The notes: a model not told the origin generated them from the sequence alone. A stretch of DNA of 11,046 nt from Tissierella_B sp964485455 (GCA_964485455.1 CAZAJU010000070.1:1-11046), one strand, 5' to 3'; shown: positions 1 through 6,188, counted from the stretch's first letter. Numbers and translations: made by a program.

Positions 1-931
1 ATTTATTTACATTGTCACTGATTTTAGGAGAAAAGGTTTTAATAAATGATACTGATGTGTAAGCAGCACCTACAATAGATGTAGCTGCAGCAGCAAACAT
101 AACCACTCCAAAGAATTTATATCCTAGAGTACCTGCTGCTTCACCAAATGCTGAAGCTGGAGGACTTGCAGGATCCAATGTAAATCCTGAAGATGTAACT
201 CCTAATACCGCAAGAAAGATTAAAACTCTCATTATAGCAGCAATTATTAATCCTTGAACAGCTGAGGTAGTTATTTCTTTTATATTTTCCTGACCTTTTA
301 TTCCTGCATCTAGAAGTCTATGACCACCTGAGAAAGTAATATATCCACCTACAGTTCCACCTACTAGTGTAATTATAGGTAATAGAGGAATGCTTTCAGG
401 TAAAAAGGTTCTATAAACGGCTTCTCCTACTGGAGGCTGTGATGATATGGCTACATAGATACTAAGTAATATCATCGAAGCTCCTAATACCTTAGTTAAT
501 TTATCCATGGTTTTTCCTGCTTCTTTTGATAAAAAGATAAAAACAGCTAAACCACATGAAATTAGGGCTGCTATTTTAAGGTCTATTCCTGTAATGATTT
601 GCAAGCCTTGAGCAGCTCCGCCTACGTTACCAATATTAAATGCTAGACCGCCTGCAGCTACTAATGCAGCCACAAAATAACCTAAGCCAGGAAATACCTT
701 GTTTGCAACTTCTTGACCTCGTAGTCCAGATACTCCGATAACTCTCCAAACATTGATTTGGGCAATAGAAGCTAGAATTAACGATACTAATATAACAAAA
801 CCAAAGGTTGAACCTAGTTGACCTGTAAATACAGCTGTTTGGGTTAAGAATCCCGGTCCTATTGCTGATGTTGCCATAAGGAAAGCTGCACCTAATAAAA
901 CGGATTTTTTGCTAGATGATTGATCACTCAT
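1..931 (-). CDS. NRAMP-related membrane transporter (YcsG-like), 3' end outside window
   Basis: The first 310 codons are visible, starting at the ATG at 931; the C-terminus lies beyond the window edge. It is a polytopic membrane protein: hydrophobic segments at about residues 11-34, 43-62, 83-108, 119-135, 148-164, 182-201, 226-246 and 271-292. Its pattern resembles the NRAMP (Mn/Fe transporter) superfamily, but the TM1 metal-binding motif DPGN is replaced by IGPGF (24-28), and the TM6 region (about 185-205, rich in Gly) has no obvious metal-binding Met. The substrate is therefore probably not a classical NRAMP metal. The ribosome site AAAGGAG overlaps the pxpA stop, and only 15 bp separate the genes, so they are co-transcribed. 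In Bacillus subtilis ycsG likewise follows ycsF (pxpA), which suggests import of 5-oxoproline or a related compound, or of an ion the enzyme needs; that is inference. Confidence 0.8.
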   Translation of the reverse strand, partial: MSDQSSSKKSVLLGAAFLMATSAIGPGFLTQTAVFTGQLGSTFGFVILVSLILASIAQINVWRVIGVSGLRGQEVANKVFPGLGYFVAALVAAGGLAFNIGNVGGAAQGLQIITGIDLKIAALISCGLAVFIFLSKEAGKTMDKLTKVLGASMILLSIYVAISSQPPVGEAVYRTFLPESIPLLPIITLVGGTVGGYITFSGGHRLLDAGIKGQENIKEITTSAVQGLIIAAIMRVLIFLAVLGVTSSGFTLDPASPPASAFGEAAGTLGYKFFGVVMFAAAATSIVGAAYTSVSFIKTFSPKISDNVNK

Positions 932-946
932 TCTAAATTCTCCTTT

Positions 947-1720
947 CTAAATAAAGCATCCTAGATTTTTTACTTCAACGCCATCTGCTTCTAGATTTTC
1001 TTTAATAGTTTTTACAAAAGCTACTGCATCTGGATTGTCCCCGTGTACGCATATTGAATCAGCTTTTATATCTATATCTGTACCGTCTATTGCTGTAACC
1101 TTTCCTTCCTTAACCATTCTTTTGATTCTTTGAATTGCTAGATCTTTATCATGGATCATTGATCCAGGTAATTTTCTACTAACTAATGTACCATCCACAT
1201 TATAAGCTCTGTCTGCAAATACCTCATGAGCCACTCTTAGCCCCTTTTCTTTACCACGTTTTAATATGTAGCTGCCGCTTAACGCCAATAGAATAATATC
1301 ATCTCCAAAGGTCTCTACAATGGCATCTACAATAGCATCTGCTAACTCAGGTTTAACGCAGGCTGTGTTGTAAAATGCACCGTGAAGCTTAATATGTTGT
1401 AGTTTCACTTTATTTGCTTTTGCAAATGTGCTTAATGCACCTACTTGATAGAGCATATAAGCTTTTGCTTCAGCTGGTGTGATGTCAATATTTCTTCTAC
1501 CAAATGCCATCAAGTCAGGATAACCAGGATGTGCACCAACTGCTACTCCATTTTTCACTGCTTCCGCTACTGTTTCATTCATAATTAGAGGGTCTCCTGC
1601 ATGCCAACCACAAGCAATGTTAGATGAAGTCACATATTTCATAACTTCACTATCCATACCCATTGTATAAGCACCGAAGCTCTCCCCTAAATCTGAATTT
1701 AAATCTACGATTCCTGTCAT
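947..1720 (-). CDS. pxpA: 5-oxoprolinase subunit A (LamB/YcsF family)
   Basis: 257 aa, the usual length for PxpA. With PxpB and PxpC it forms the bacterial ATP-dependent 5-oxoprolinase, converting 5-oxo-L-proline (pyroglutamate) to glutamate in the cytoplasm. Family motifs visible in order are DLNSDLGESFG (6-16), NIACGWHAGDP (34-44), GAHPGYPD (62-69), HIKLHGAFYN (109-118), FADRAYNVDG (168-177) and CVHGDNPDA (224-232). The start at 1720 is supported by a GGAGGTG site just upstream. The gene is first in a minus-strand unit, with the NRAMP-related transporter 15 bp downstream. PxpB and PxpC are not in the window; in B. subtilis the equivalents follow the transporter, so they may lie past position 1. 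A candidate promoter is at 1808-1835. Confidence 0.93.
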   Translation of the reverse strand: MTGIVDLNSDLGESFGAYTMGMDSEVMKYVTSSNIACGWHAGDPLIMNETVAEAVKNGVAVGAHPGYPDLMAFGRRNIDITPAEAKAYMLYQVGALSTFAKANKVKLQHIKLHGAFYNTACVKPELADAIVDAIVETFGDDIILLALSGSYILKRGKEKGLRVAHEVFADRAYNVDGTLVSRKLPGSMIHDKDLAIQRIKRMVKEGKVTAIDGTDIDIKADSICVHGDNPDAVAFVKTIKENLEADGVEVKNLGCFI

Positions 1721-1807
1721 GGAAACACCTCCATAAATTATTAGTTATTAATTTGATGATTTAATAATACTACAAAAACCAATAAAAATCCCACTTTTTA
1801 AGAAAAT

Positions 1808-1835
1808 ATTATATTAAATTCTCATTTATTGTCTT
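1808..1835 (-). promoter_or_regulatory. Candidate promoter for pxpA
   Basis: On the minus strand a perfect TATAAT (1813-1808) lies 16 bp from AAGACA (1835-1830), a 4/6 match to TTGACA. Transcription would start near 1801, leaving an mRNA leader of about 80 nt before the pxpA ATG. The exact -10 is convincing, but such hexamers are common in AT-rich DNA, so this is moderate evidence only. Confidence 0.4.
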
Positions 1836-2005
1836 TTGAGGAAGTTTAGAATGAAATTGAAATAAGAAAATACTTTCATTTCTCTCATTAATAAGAATAT
1901 TCGCTCTATAATCTCCTTATGATAGTGATTGAAAGAATATATTTTATTGAATAGAGAAGTCCTACTATTTTAGTCTTTGATTCTAGGGACTTTCCGTAAA
2001 TGAGT

Positions 2006-2051
2006 CATAAGAAAAGCCACATCTAATGCTTTTTTAAAAGCTTTTCTTATG
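2006..2051. repeat. Perfect 12-bp inverted repeat upstream of the dehydrogenase gene
   Basis: CATAAGAAAAGC (2006-2017) is repeated exactly in inverted orientation as GCTTTTCTTATG (2040-2051), separated by 22 bp. The right arm abuts the candidate extended -10 of the downstream gene, so it could be an operator bound by a dimeric regulator. If transcription begins further upstream it would instead be an RNA hairpin in the leader. A smaller hairpin (GCTTTT/AAAAGC, 2029-2042) overlaps the right arm. Without a T-run it is not an intrinsic terminator. Confidence 0.6.
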
Positions 2052-2058
2052 GTATATT
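2029..2058 (+). promoter_or_regulatory. Candidate extended -10 promoter for the D-2-hydroxyacid dehydrogenase gene
   Basis: TGGTATATT (2050-2058) is an extended -10 (TGn plus TATATT). A T-rich stretch at the -35 distance (about 2030-2035) is only a poor match to TTGACA. Transcription would start near 2065, about 32 nt before the ATG at 2097. The right arm of the 12-bp inverted repeat overlaps its TG element. Other AT-rich hexamers further upstream are possible alternatives. Confidence 0.35.
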
Positions 2059-2096
2059 AAATAAAAGATATAAAATAATTTAGTAAGGAGTAAGTT

Positions 2097-3122
2097 ATGA
2101 AGATAGTGGTTTTGGATGGATATACATTAAATCCTGGAGATTTATCTTGGGATGGAATAAAATCATATGGAGAATTAACAGTTTATGATAGAACAACCTA
2201 TGATTTGAATGATAAAGATTTAATCATAGAGAGATGTAAGGATGCAGATATAGTCTTTACAAACAAGACACCTATATCTAAAGAGATAATGGATAGTTTG
2301 ACTAATTTAAAGTACATTGGAGTTTTAGCAACCGGATATAATGTAGTTGATGTAGATGCCGCAAAAGAGAAAGGTATAGTAGTAACTAATATTCCAAGCT
2401 ATGGAACGGATGCAGTGGCTCAAATGACCTTTGCCTTGCTTTTAGAATTATCGAACTACGTAGGTGCTCATAGTGAGGCTGTATTCAATGGGGAATGGAC
2501 TAGTAAATCCGATTTCTGTTTCTGGAAATATCCATTAATAGAGCTATCAGGCAAAACTATTGGAATCATAGGATATGGACGCATAGGGCAAGCTGTTAGT
2601 AAAATAGCACAAGCCTTTGGACTTAAGGTATTGGCCACTGGCAAAGGTAAAACTGCATCTTTTGAAAGTCCAAATTTAAAGTTTGTTGAACTAGATGAAC
2701 TTTTTTCGAATTCTGATGTGATTAGTTTGCACTGTCCATTAACGGATTCCACTAAGGGGATTATAAATAAAGACAATATAGCAAAGATGAAAAATAATGC
2801 ACTAATAATAAATACGGCTAGAGGAATGCTAGTAGTAGAGGAGGACCTAGCTAATGCTCTAAATAATGGAAGGATTGCAGGGGCAGCCATTGATGTTGTA
2901 TCAATAGAGCCTATAAGAGAAGATAATGCACTATTAAAGGCTAAAAATTGTATAATTACTCCTCATATTGCATGGGCAACTAAAGAATCAAGAGAAAGAC
3001 TAATGAATATAGCTGTGGATAATTTAAATGCATATTTAGAAGGAAAACCAATCAATGTTATTAAGGAGGTAAATGTCTCAAATCTTGTAAAGAAATGTGA
3101 GATTTCAACAATGCCTAAATAA
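2097..3122 (+). CDS. D-2-hydroxyacid dehydrogenase (glycerate dehydrogenase / hydroxypyruvate reductase type)
   Basis: 341 aa. It is a cytoplasmic NAD(P)H-dependent reductase interconverting 2-oxo acids and D-2-hydroxy acids. The Rossmann motif GYGRIG is at 159-164. The catalytic triad of the family is present: Arg242 (NTARG), Glu271 (SIEP) and His290 (TPHIAWAT). The substrate loop LATGYNVVD is at 78-86. The N-terminus (MKIVVLDGYTLNPGDLSW) is typical of glycerate dehydrogenase/hydroxypyruvate reductase, but related enzymes act on other 2-oxo acids, so the substrate is unproven. The second Rossmann strand ends VLATGKGK with no acidic residue, which may mean NADP(H) use (inference). The protein runs about 20 residues past the usual family end near NVI (320-322). 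The start is fixed by AAGGAG at 2085-2090. No clear terminator follows before the aro promoter. Confidence 0.9.
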   Translation: MKIVVLDGYTLNPGDLSWDGIKSYGELTVYDRTTYDLNDKDLIIERCKDADIVFTNKTPISKEIMDSLTNLKYIGVLATGYNVVDVDAAKEKGIVVTNIPSYGTDAVAQMTFALLLELSNYVGAHSEAVFNGEWTSKSDFCFWKYPLIELSGKTIGIIGYGRIGQAVSKIAQAFGLKVLATGKGKTASFESPNLKFVELDELFSNSDVISLHCPLTDSTKGIINKDNIAKMKNNALIINTARGMLVVEEDLANALNNGRIAGAAIDVVSIEPIREDNALLKAKNCIITPHIAWATKESRERLMNIAVDNLNAYLEGKPINVIKEVNVSNLVKKCEISTMPK

Positions 3123-3141
3123 TAGAGAAACTAATAAGAAT

Positions 3142-3189
3142 AAAAAATTTTTTAAACATATTGACATTGATAAATCATAGCTGTATAAT
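3142..3189 (+). promoter_or_regulatory. Near-perfect promoter with UP-like A/T tract for the aro leader-aroF-aroB unit
   Basis: TTGACA (3161-3166) and TATAAT (3184-3189) match consensus exactly with the optimal 17-bp spacer. An A-tract/T-tract (3142-3153) followed by AAA sits just upstream, in the position of an UP element. Predicted transcription start is near 3196. It is the best sigma-A-type promoter in the window. Such an unconditional promoter fits control by attenuation downstream rather than at initiation. Confidence 0.88.
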
Positions 3190-3220
3190 TCTAATAATAC
3201 AAATTTTGAGGGTTGATTTT

Positions 3221-3376
3221 ATGCTAAATCTTAAATTAAATGGTCAAAAATTTAATATTTATTATTTTAACTTTTACTGGGGCTATTTTTATAGCGCTGG
3301 TTATTTTGCTTATAAAAATATAATAGATATGTTTTTACCCTTTCGAAGAAGGATTTTTAGCTTTAGCATTATATAA
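3221..3376 (+). CDS. Aromatic-residue-rich leader peptide of the aroF-aroB operon
   Basis: A 51-codon ORF begins about 25 nt after the predicted transcription start, with GAGGG (3208-3212) 8 nt before its ATG, and ends in tandem stops TAA TAG (3374-3379). Residues 14-31 contain 12 aromatics: 7 Tyr, 4 Phe and 1 Trp (for example NIYYFNFYWGYFY at 12-24). Overall 17 of 51 residues are aromatic. It lies between a consensus promoter and an intrinsic terminator directly upstream of aroF, the committed step to Phe, Tyr and Trp. This is the architecture of a ribosome-mediated attenuator: low charged aromatic tRNA would stall the ribosome in the cluster and alter RNA folding. A TTG at 3161 extends the frame upstream but lies in the -35 box, so it cannot be the start. 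The peptide itself is unlikely to have a separate function, though a small membrane-active peptide cannot be excluded. Confidence 0.82.
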   Translation: MLNLKLNGQKFNIYYFNFYWGYFYSAGYFAYKNIIDMFLPFRRRIFSFSII

Positions 3377-3416
3377 TAGGTCCATATAAAAGTTGATTTA
3401 TATAGCAATCATACTT

Positions 3417-3446
3417 AAGAGACTCTTCGTTAGAAGTCTCTTTTTT
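3417..3446 (+). terminator. Intrinsic terminator in the aroF leader (attenuator)
   Basis: AGAGACT...TC (3418-3428, two bases bulged at 3425-3426) pairs with GAAGTCTCT (3433-3441) around a GTTA loop and runs into six T residues (3441-3446). It stands 41 nt after the leader-peptide stop and 70 nt before aroF, so it would block the operon unless read through. TCTTCG within its left arm (3424-3429) is complementary to CGAAGA (3344-3349) inside the leader ORF, giving a possible competing pairing. A 7-bp hairpin (3384-3390 with 3397-3403) lies between the stop codon and the terminator. Confidence 0.82.
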
Positions 3447-3516
3447 GTTGTATTTGCATAATATCAAAAGCAAATTAAATTTGTTTATTTAAAATTCTAA
3501 AATAGGAGGTAGTAAA

Positions 3517-4575
3517 ATGTTAGTTGTAATGAAACCAAATGCGCCAGATACAGAAATCGATAGGTTAGAAGCAAAATTTAATAGTCTTGGAGTTACTGTT
3601 CATAGATCAAAGGGTGATAGTTACTATCTTCTTGGTTTGGTTGGAGATACAAGAAAATTAGATATAAGTCAAATACAAGCAAATAATTATGTAGAGAAAG
3701 TATTAAAGGTATTGCACCCATTCAAATTAGCAAGTCGTGATTTTCATCCTGAAGACTCAATCATTGAAGTAGATGGTATAAAAATAGGCGGGGGTAATCC
3801 TGTTATAATGGCTGGGCCATGCTCGGTAGAAAGTGAATTTCAATATATGACCATTGCAAGATCTGTAAAGGAAAGTGGTGCTCATATCTTAAGAGGTGGC
3901 GCTTTCAAACCTAGAACATCTCCTTATAGCTTCCAGGGAATGGGCGAAGAAGGATTAAAGATTATGAAGAAGGCAAAGATGGAGACAGGTATGCCTATTA
4001 TTACTGAGGTAATGAGCACAGATACCTTCGATTTAGTTGAAGAATACGCAGACATAATACAGATAGGGGCTAGAAATATGCAAAATTTTTCTCTTCTAAA
4101 AAGAGCTGGTAAGTCAAACAAGCCAATTATGATAAAAAGAGGATTGTCTGCTACTGTTGAAGAGCTTTTAATGTCTGCTGAATATGTAATGTCTGAAGGT
4201 AACAATAAGGTTATCCTTTGTGAAAGAGGAATTAGGACTTTCGAAACTTACACAAGAAATACCCTTGATATAAGTGTGGTTCCGGCTATAAAGGAGTTGA
4301 GCCATTTACCGATTATAGTTGATCCAAGTCATGCATCTGGCAGATGGGCAATGATTAAACCTTTATCAAGAGCTGCTGTTGCAGTAGGTGCAGATGGTTT
4401 GATCATAGAAGTTCATCATGATCCAGAAAATGCACTTTGTGATGGCGCTCAATCCTTAAAGCCAAAGAAATTCCAAGAGTTGATGACCGAGGTTAATCAG
4501 ATAGCTGAAATAGTTAAAGCAAATTATGATGAAAATAAAACCACGTATATCACTAAGGCTGGAGAGCCTTTATAA
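3517..4575 (+). CDS. aroF: 3-deoxy-7-phosphoheptulonate (DAHP) synthase, type I-beta with N-terminal regulatory domain
   Basis: 352 aa. It condenses phosphoenolpyruvate with erythrose 4-phosphate to DAHP, the first step of the shikimate pathway. Residues 1 to about 70 form a ferredoxin-like domain (MLVVMKPNAP...) like that of Thermotoga maritima DAHP synthase, where it mediates feedback inhibition by Tyr and Phe. The (beta/alpha)8 catalytic barrel follows, with VIMAGPCSVES (96-106), GGAFKPRTSPYSFQG (127-141) and KPIMIKRG (202-209). The four metal ligands fall at the positions I recall for the T. maritima enzyme: Cys102, His272 (DPSHASGRW), Glu298 (IIEVHHDP) and Asp309 (CDGAQSL). The start is set by AGGAGGT at 3504-3510. 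It lies behind the aromatic leader and terminator, and aroB follows after 42 bp. The C-terminal 20 or so residues are a short charged tail beyond the barrel. Confidence 0.97.
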   Translation: MLVVMKPNAPDTEIDRLEAKFNSLGVTVHRSKGDSYYLLGLVGDTRKLDISQIQANNYVEKVLKVLHPFKLASRDFHPEDSIIEVDGIKIGGGNPVIMAGPCSVESEFQYMTIARSVKESGAHILRGGAFKPRTSPYSFQGMGEEGLKIMKKAKMETGMPIITEVMSTDTFDLVEEYADIIQIGARNMQNFSLLKRAGKSNKPIMIKRGLSATVEELLMSAEYVMSEGNNKVILCERGIRTFETYTRNTLDISVVPAIKELSHLPIIVDPSHASGRWAMIKPLSRAAVAVGADGLIIEVHHDPENALCDGAQSLKPKKFQELMTEVNQIAEIVKANYDENKTTYITKAGEPL

Positions 4576-4617
4576 ATACAATCTCAAATTCAGGGCATTT
4601 GATGGAGGCGTCATAAG

Positions 4618-5673
4618 ATGGAAGTAATAAGAATTAAATTAGATAATAACTCCTATGACATTATAATTGGGGAAAGTCTCCTAGATAATATAGCTGATCT
4701 TATATCCTGTAAGGATGAAAGTAATTTCATCCTTATGGATAGTAATGTAGATAAGTATTATGGTGATAAAGTCAGTGGAATGAAGAATTTTTATAAGCTG
4801 ATTATTGAGCCAGGTGAAAAGAGTAAAACAGTGGATGTCGCTATAGATTTTTTAAAGCAAATGCTTGAGAGAGGTCTTACAAGAAAGTCTACTGTAGTTG
4901 CCTTTGGAGGTGGGGTTGTAGGCGATTTAGCTGGATTTTGTAGCTCCATATACATGCGAGGAATTAATTTTATACAAATCCCTACTACTTTATTGGCTCA
5001 AGTTGATAGTAGTGTTGGAGGTAAGACTGGGGTAAATTTAGGTGACTATAAGAATATAATCGGTTCCTTTTATCAACCTGAGAAAGTTATAATTGATATA
5101 AAACTACTATCCACATTGCCGTACAAGGAGTTATTGAGCGGCATCGGGGAAATTATAAAGTATGGACTAATATATGATTATGAATTTTTTCAGTATATTA
5201 AAAGAGAAATGGATAGAATCAAATCCTTGGACAATAAAGTGATGCAATATGTTGTTAAAAGGTGTTGCGAGATTAAAGCTAAGATTGTAGAATTGGATGA
5301 AAAGGAAGAGGATATTAGAAAAATCCTGAATTTTGGTCATACAATTGGGCATGCACTTGAAGGAGTCACTGAATTCTCTAGATATTCTCATGGCGAGGCA
5401 GTAATATTGGGAATGTATTATGAAACTCTGTTGGCAAAAAAAATTGGTGTAGTAGAAAATGTTTACTGTGACGAGATACTTAGCTTTTTAGAGAGTATAG
5501 ATGTGGATTTAAATATAGAGCATATTTCTAATTCAGAACTTATAGAATTAATGTCTAAGGATAAAAAGAATAAAGATAAAAAAATATCTTTTATACTTCC
5601 TTTTAGAAGAGGAGAAGTCAAGGAATATCTATTATCTAAGGATGAAGTGGAGCAGATTATATTATTTTCATAA
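4618..5673 (+). CDS. aroB: 3-dehydroquinate synthase
   Basis: 351 aa, the normal size. It is a cytoplasmic NAD- and metal-dependent enzyme converting DAHP to 3-dehydroquinate, the second shikimate step. Visible motifs are the NAD-binding FGGGVVGDLAGF (97-108), PTTLLAQVDSSVGGKTGVN (122-140) and KNIIGSFYQP (145-154). The metal ligands are Glu178 (GIGEIIKYG), His241 (NFGHTIGHALE) and His258 (YSHGEAV). The Lys-rich stretch DKKNKDKK (315-322) before ISFILP matches the family. GGAGG at 4604-4608 supports the ATG. It lies 42 bp after aroF on the same strand with no terminator between, so the leader attenuator should control both. The remaining shikimate genes are not in the window. Confidence 0.97.
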   Translation: MEVIRIKLDNNSYDIIIGESLLDNIADLISCKDESNFILMDSNVDKYYGDKVSGMKNFYKLIIEPGEKSKTVDVAIDFLKQMLERGLTRKSTVVAFGGGVVGDLAGFCSSIYMRGINFIQIPTTLLAQVDSSVGGKTGVNLGDYKNIIGSFYQPEKVIIDIKLLSTLPYKELLSGIGEIIKYGLIYDYEFFQYIKREMDRIKSLDNKVMQYVVKRCCEIKAKIVELDEKEEDIRKILNFGHTIGHALEGVTEFSRYSHGEAVILGMYYETLLAKKIGVVENVYCDEILSFLESIDVDLNIEHISNSELIELMSKDKKNKDKKISFILPFRRGEVKEYLLSKDEVEQIILFS

Positions 5674-5726
5674 ATATGGAAGTCTTTAAACGGAATATTT
5701 ATCAATAAACAATTTATAATAAATAT

Positions 5727-6149
5727 ATGATTAAGAAAGAAAAATTACTAAGATATATATTCTATGGAGCTTTAGGAGTTACTTTGGAAGTATTTTTTAC
5801 TGGGACTTTATCATTGTTGAAAAATGACCTAACCCTTGAAGGAAAATCATATATTTGGATGTTCTTTATTTATGGTCTTGCATTATTCTTAGAGCCTATT
5901 CATGACAGTATAAGAAATCAAAACATATTTATTAGAGGCTTAATCTATACTGTCTTAATCTACATTGTAGAATTATATACAGGGAGCTTAATAATGAAGA
6001 TTATTGGGGTATGTCCTTGGAACTATACTGATAGTACAGATTTAGATAGCATTATAAATATAAAATTTATACCGATTTGGTTTGTTTTAGGCTTGTTTCT
6101 AGAACGGATTCATGATTTTATAGATAAAAGGGTCAAACTAATTCTTTGA
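5727..6149 (+). CDS. Small polytopic membrane protein, PF06541-like (putative ABC-transporter-permease family)
   Basis: 140 aa with about four membrane segments (near 10-31, 42-58, 68-92, 113-128). The stretch VELYTGSLIMKIIGVCPWNY (81-100) followed by TDS, then IPIWFVLGLFLE (115-126), resembles the Firmicutes family PF06541, whose function is unknown despite its permease label. The protein looks internally duplicated: LALFLEPIHDSI (51-62) mirrors LGLFLERIHDFI (121-132), and LEVFFTGTLSL (20-30) mirrors the VELYTGSLIM region. No Shine-Dalgarno site precedes the ATG. Instead TATAAT (5715-5720) ends 6 nt before it, so a leaderless transcript is possible, although the -35 is poor. It follows aroB by 53 bp without a terminator and may also be co-transcribed. 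No functional link to aromatic synthesis is evident. Confidence 0.75.
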   Translation: MIKKEKLLRYIFYGALGVTLEVFFTGTLSLLKNDLTLEGKSYIWMFFIYGLALFLEPIHDSIRNQNIFIRGLIYTVLIYIVELYTGSLIMKIIGVCPWNYTDSTDLDSIINIKFIPIWFVLGLFLERIHDFIDKRVKLIL

Positions 6150-6156
6150 AATTAAT

Positions 6157-6188
6157 AAAGAGATGCCACATTTCCGTGGCATCTCTTT
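6157..6188. terminator. Bidirectional intrinsic terminator between convergent units
   Basis: A perfect 13-bp stem (AAAGAGATGCCAC, 6157-6169, with its complement 6176-6188) has a 6-nt loop. A/T-rich runs on both sides would serve transcripts from either direction: the aroB/membrane-protein unit on the plus strand and argC-argJ on the minus strand. The right arm reaches the last base of the argJ stop codon. Confidence 0.85.

Larger units (their letters stand above)
1721..2096. other. Gene-free divergent regulatory region between pxpA and the hydroxyacid dehydrogenase gene
   Basis: 376 bp, strongly AT-rich, with no plausible gene. It carries the outward-facing start regions of pxpA (minus) and the dehydrogenase gene (plus). 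Three inverted repeats are visible: 1853-1882 (9 bp with one bulged base, 11-nt loop), 1956-1993 (AAGTCCTA against TAGGGACTT, one bulged G), and 2006-2051 (perfect 12 bp). None is followed by a T-run, so none looks like a terminator. No T-box sequence or riboswitch consensus that I know was found. Confidence 0.6.

Noticed and set aside
1853..1882. Hairpin in the pxpA/dehydrogenase intergenic region as a terminator
   Set aside because: It is AT-rich with an 11-nt loop and has no adjacent T-run; both flanking genes point away from it.
2468..2890. Antisense ORF inside the dehydrogenase gene
   Set aside because: It lies entirely opposite a well-supported gene, has no ribosome site and its product resembles no family I know; the same holds for the other antisense ORFs within aroF, aroB, argB, argJ and argD.
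3161..3376. A 71-codon reading from TTG at 3161 through the leader frame
   Set aside because: Its first codons are the -35 and -10 of the promoter and would not be transcribed; the ATG at 3221 with GAGGG is the credible start.
3471..3483. 13-bp palindrome CAAATTAAATTTG before aroF as an operator
   Set aside because: Pure A/T-rich palindromes of this size arise easily in such DNA, and it lies well downstream of the only clear promoter.
3377..3516. T-box or TRAP sites in the aroF leader
   Set aside because: No T-box sequence and no run of GAG/TAG repeats was seen; the leader ORF plus terminator explains the region better.
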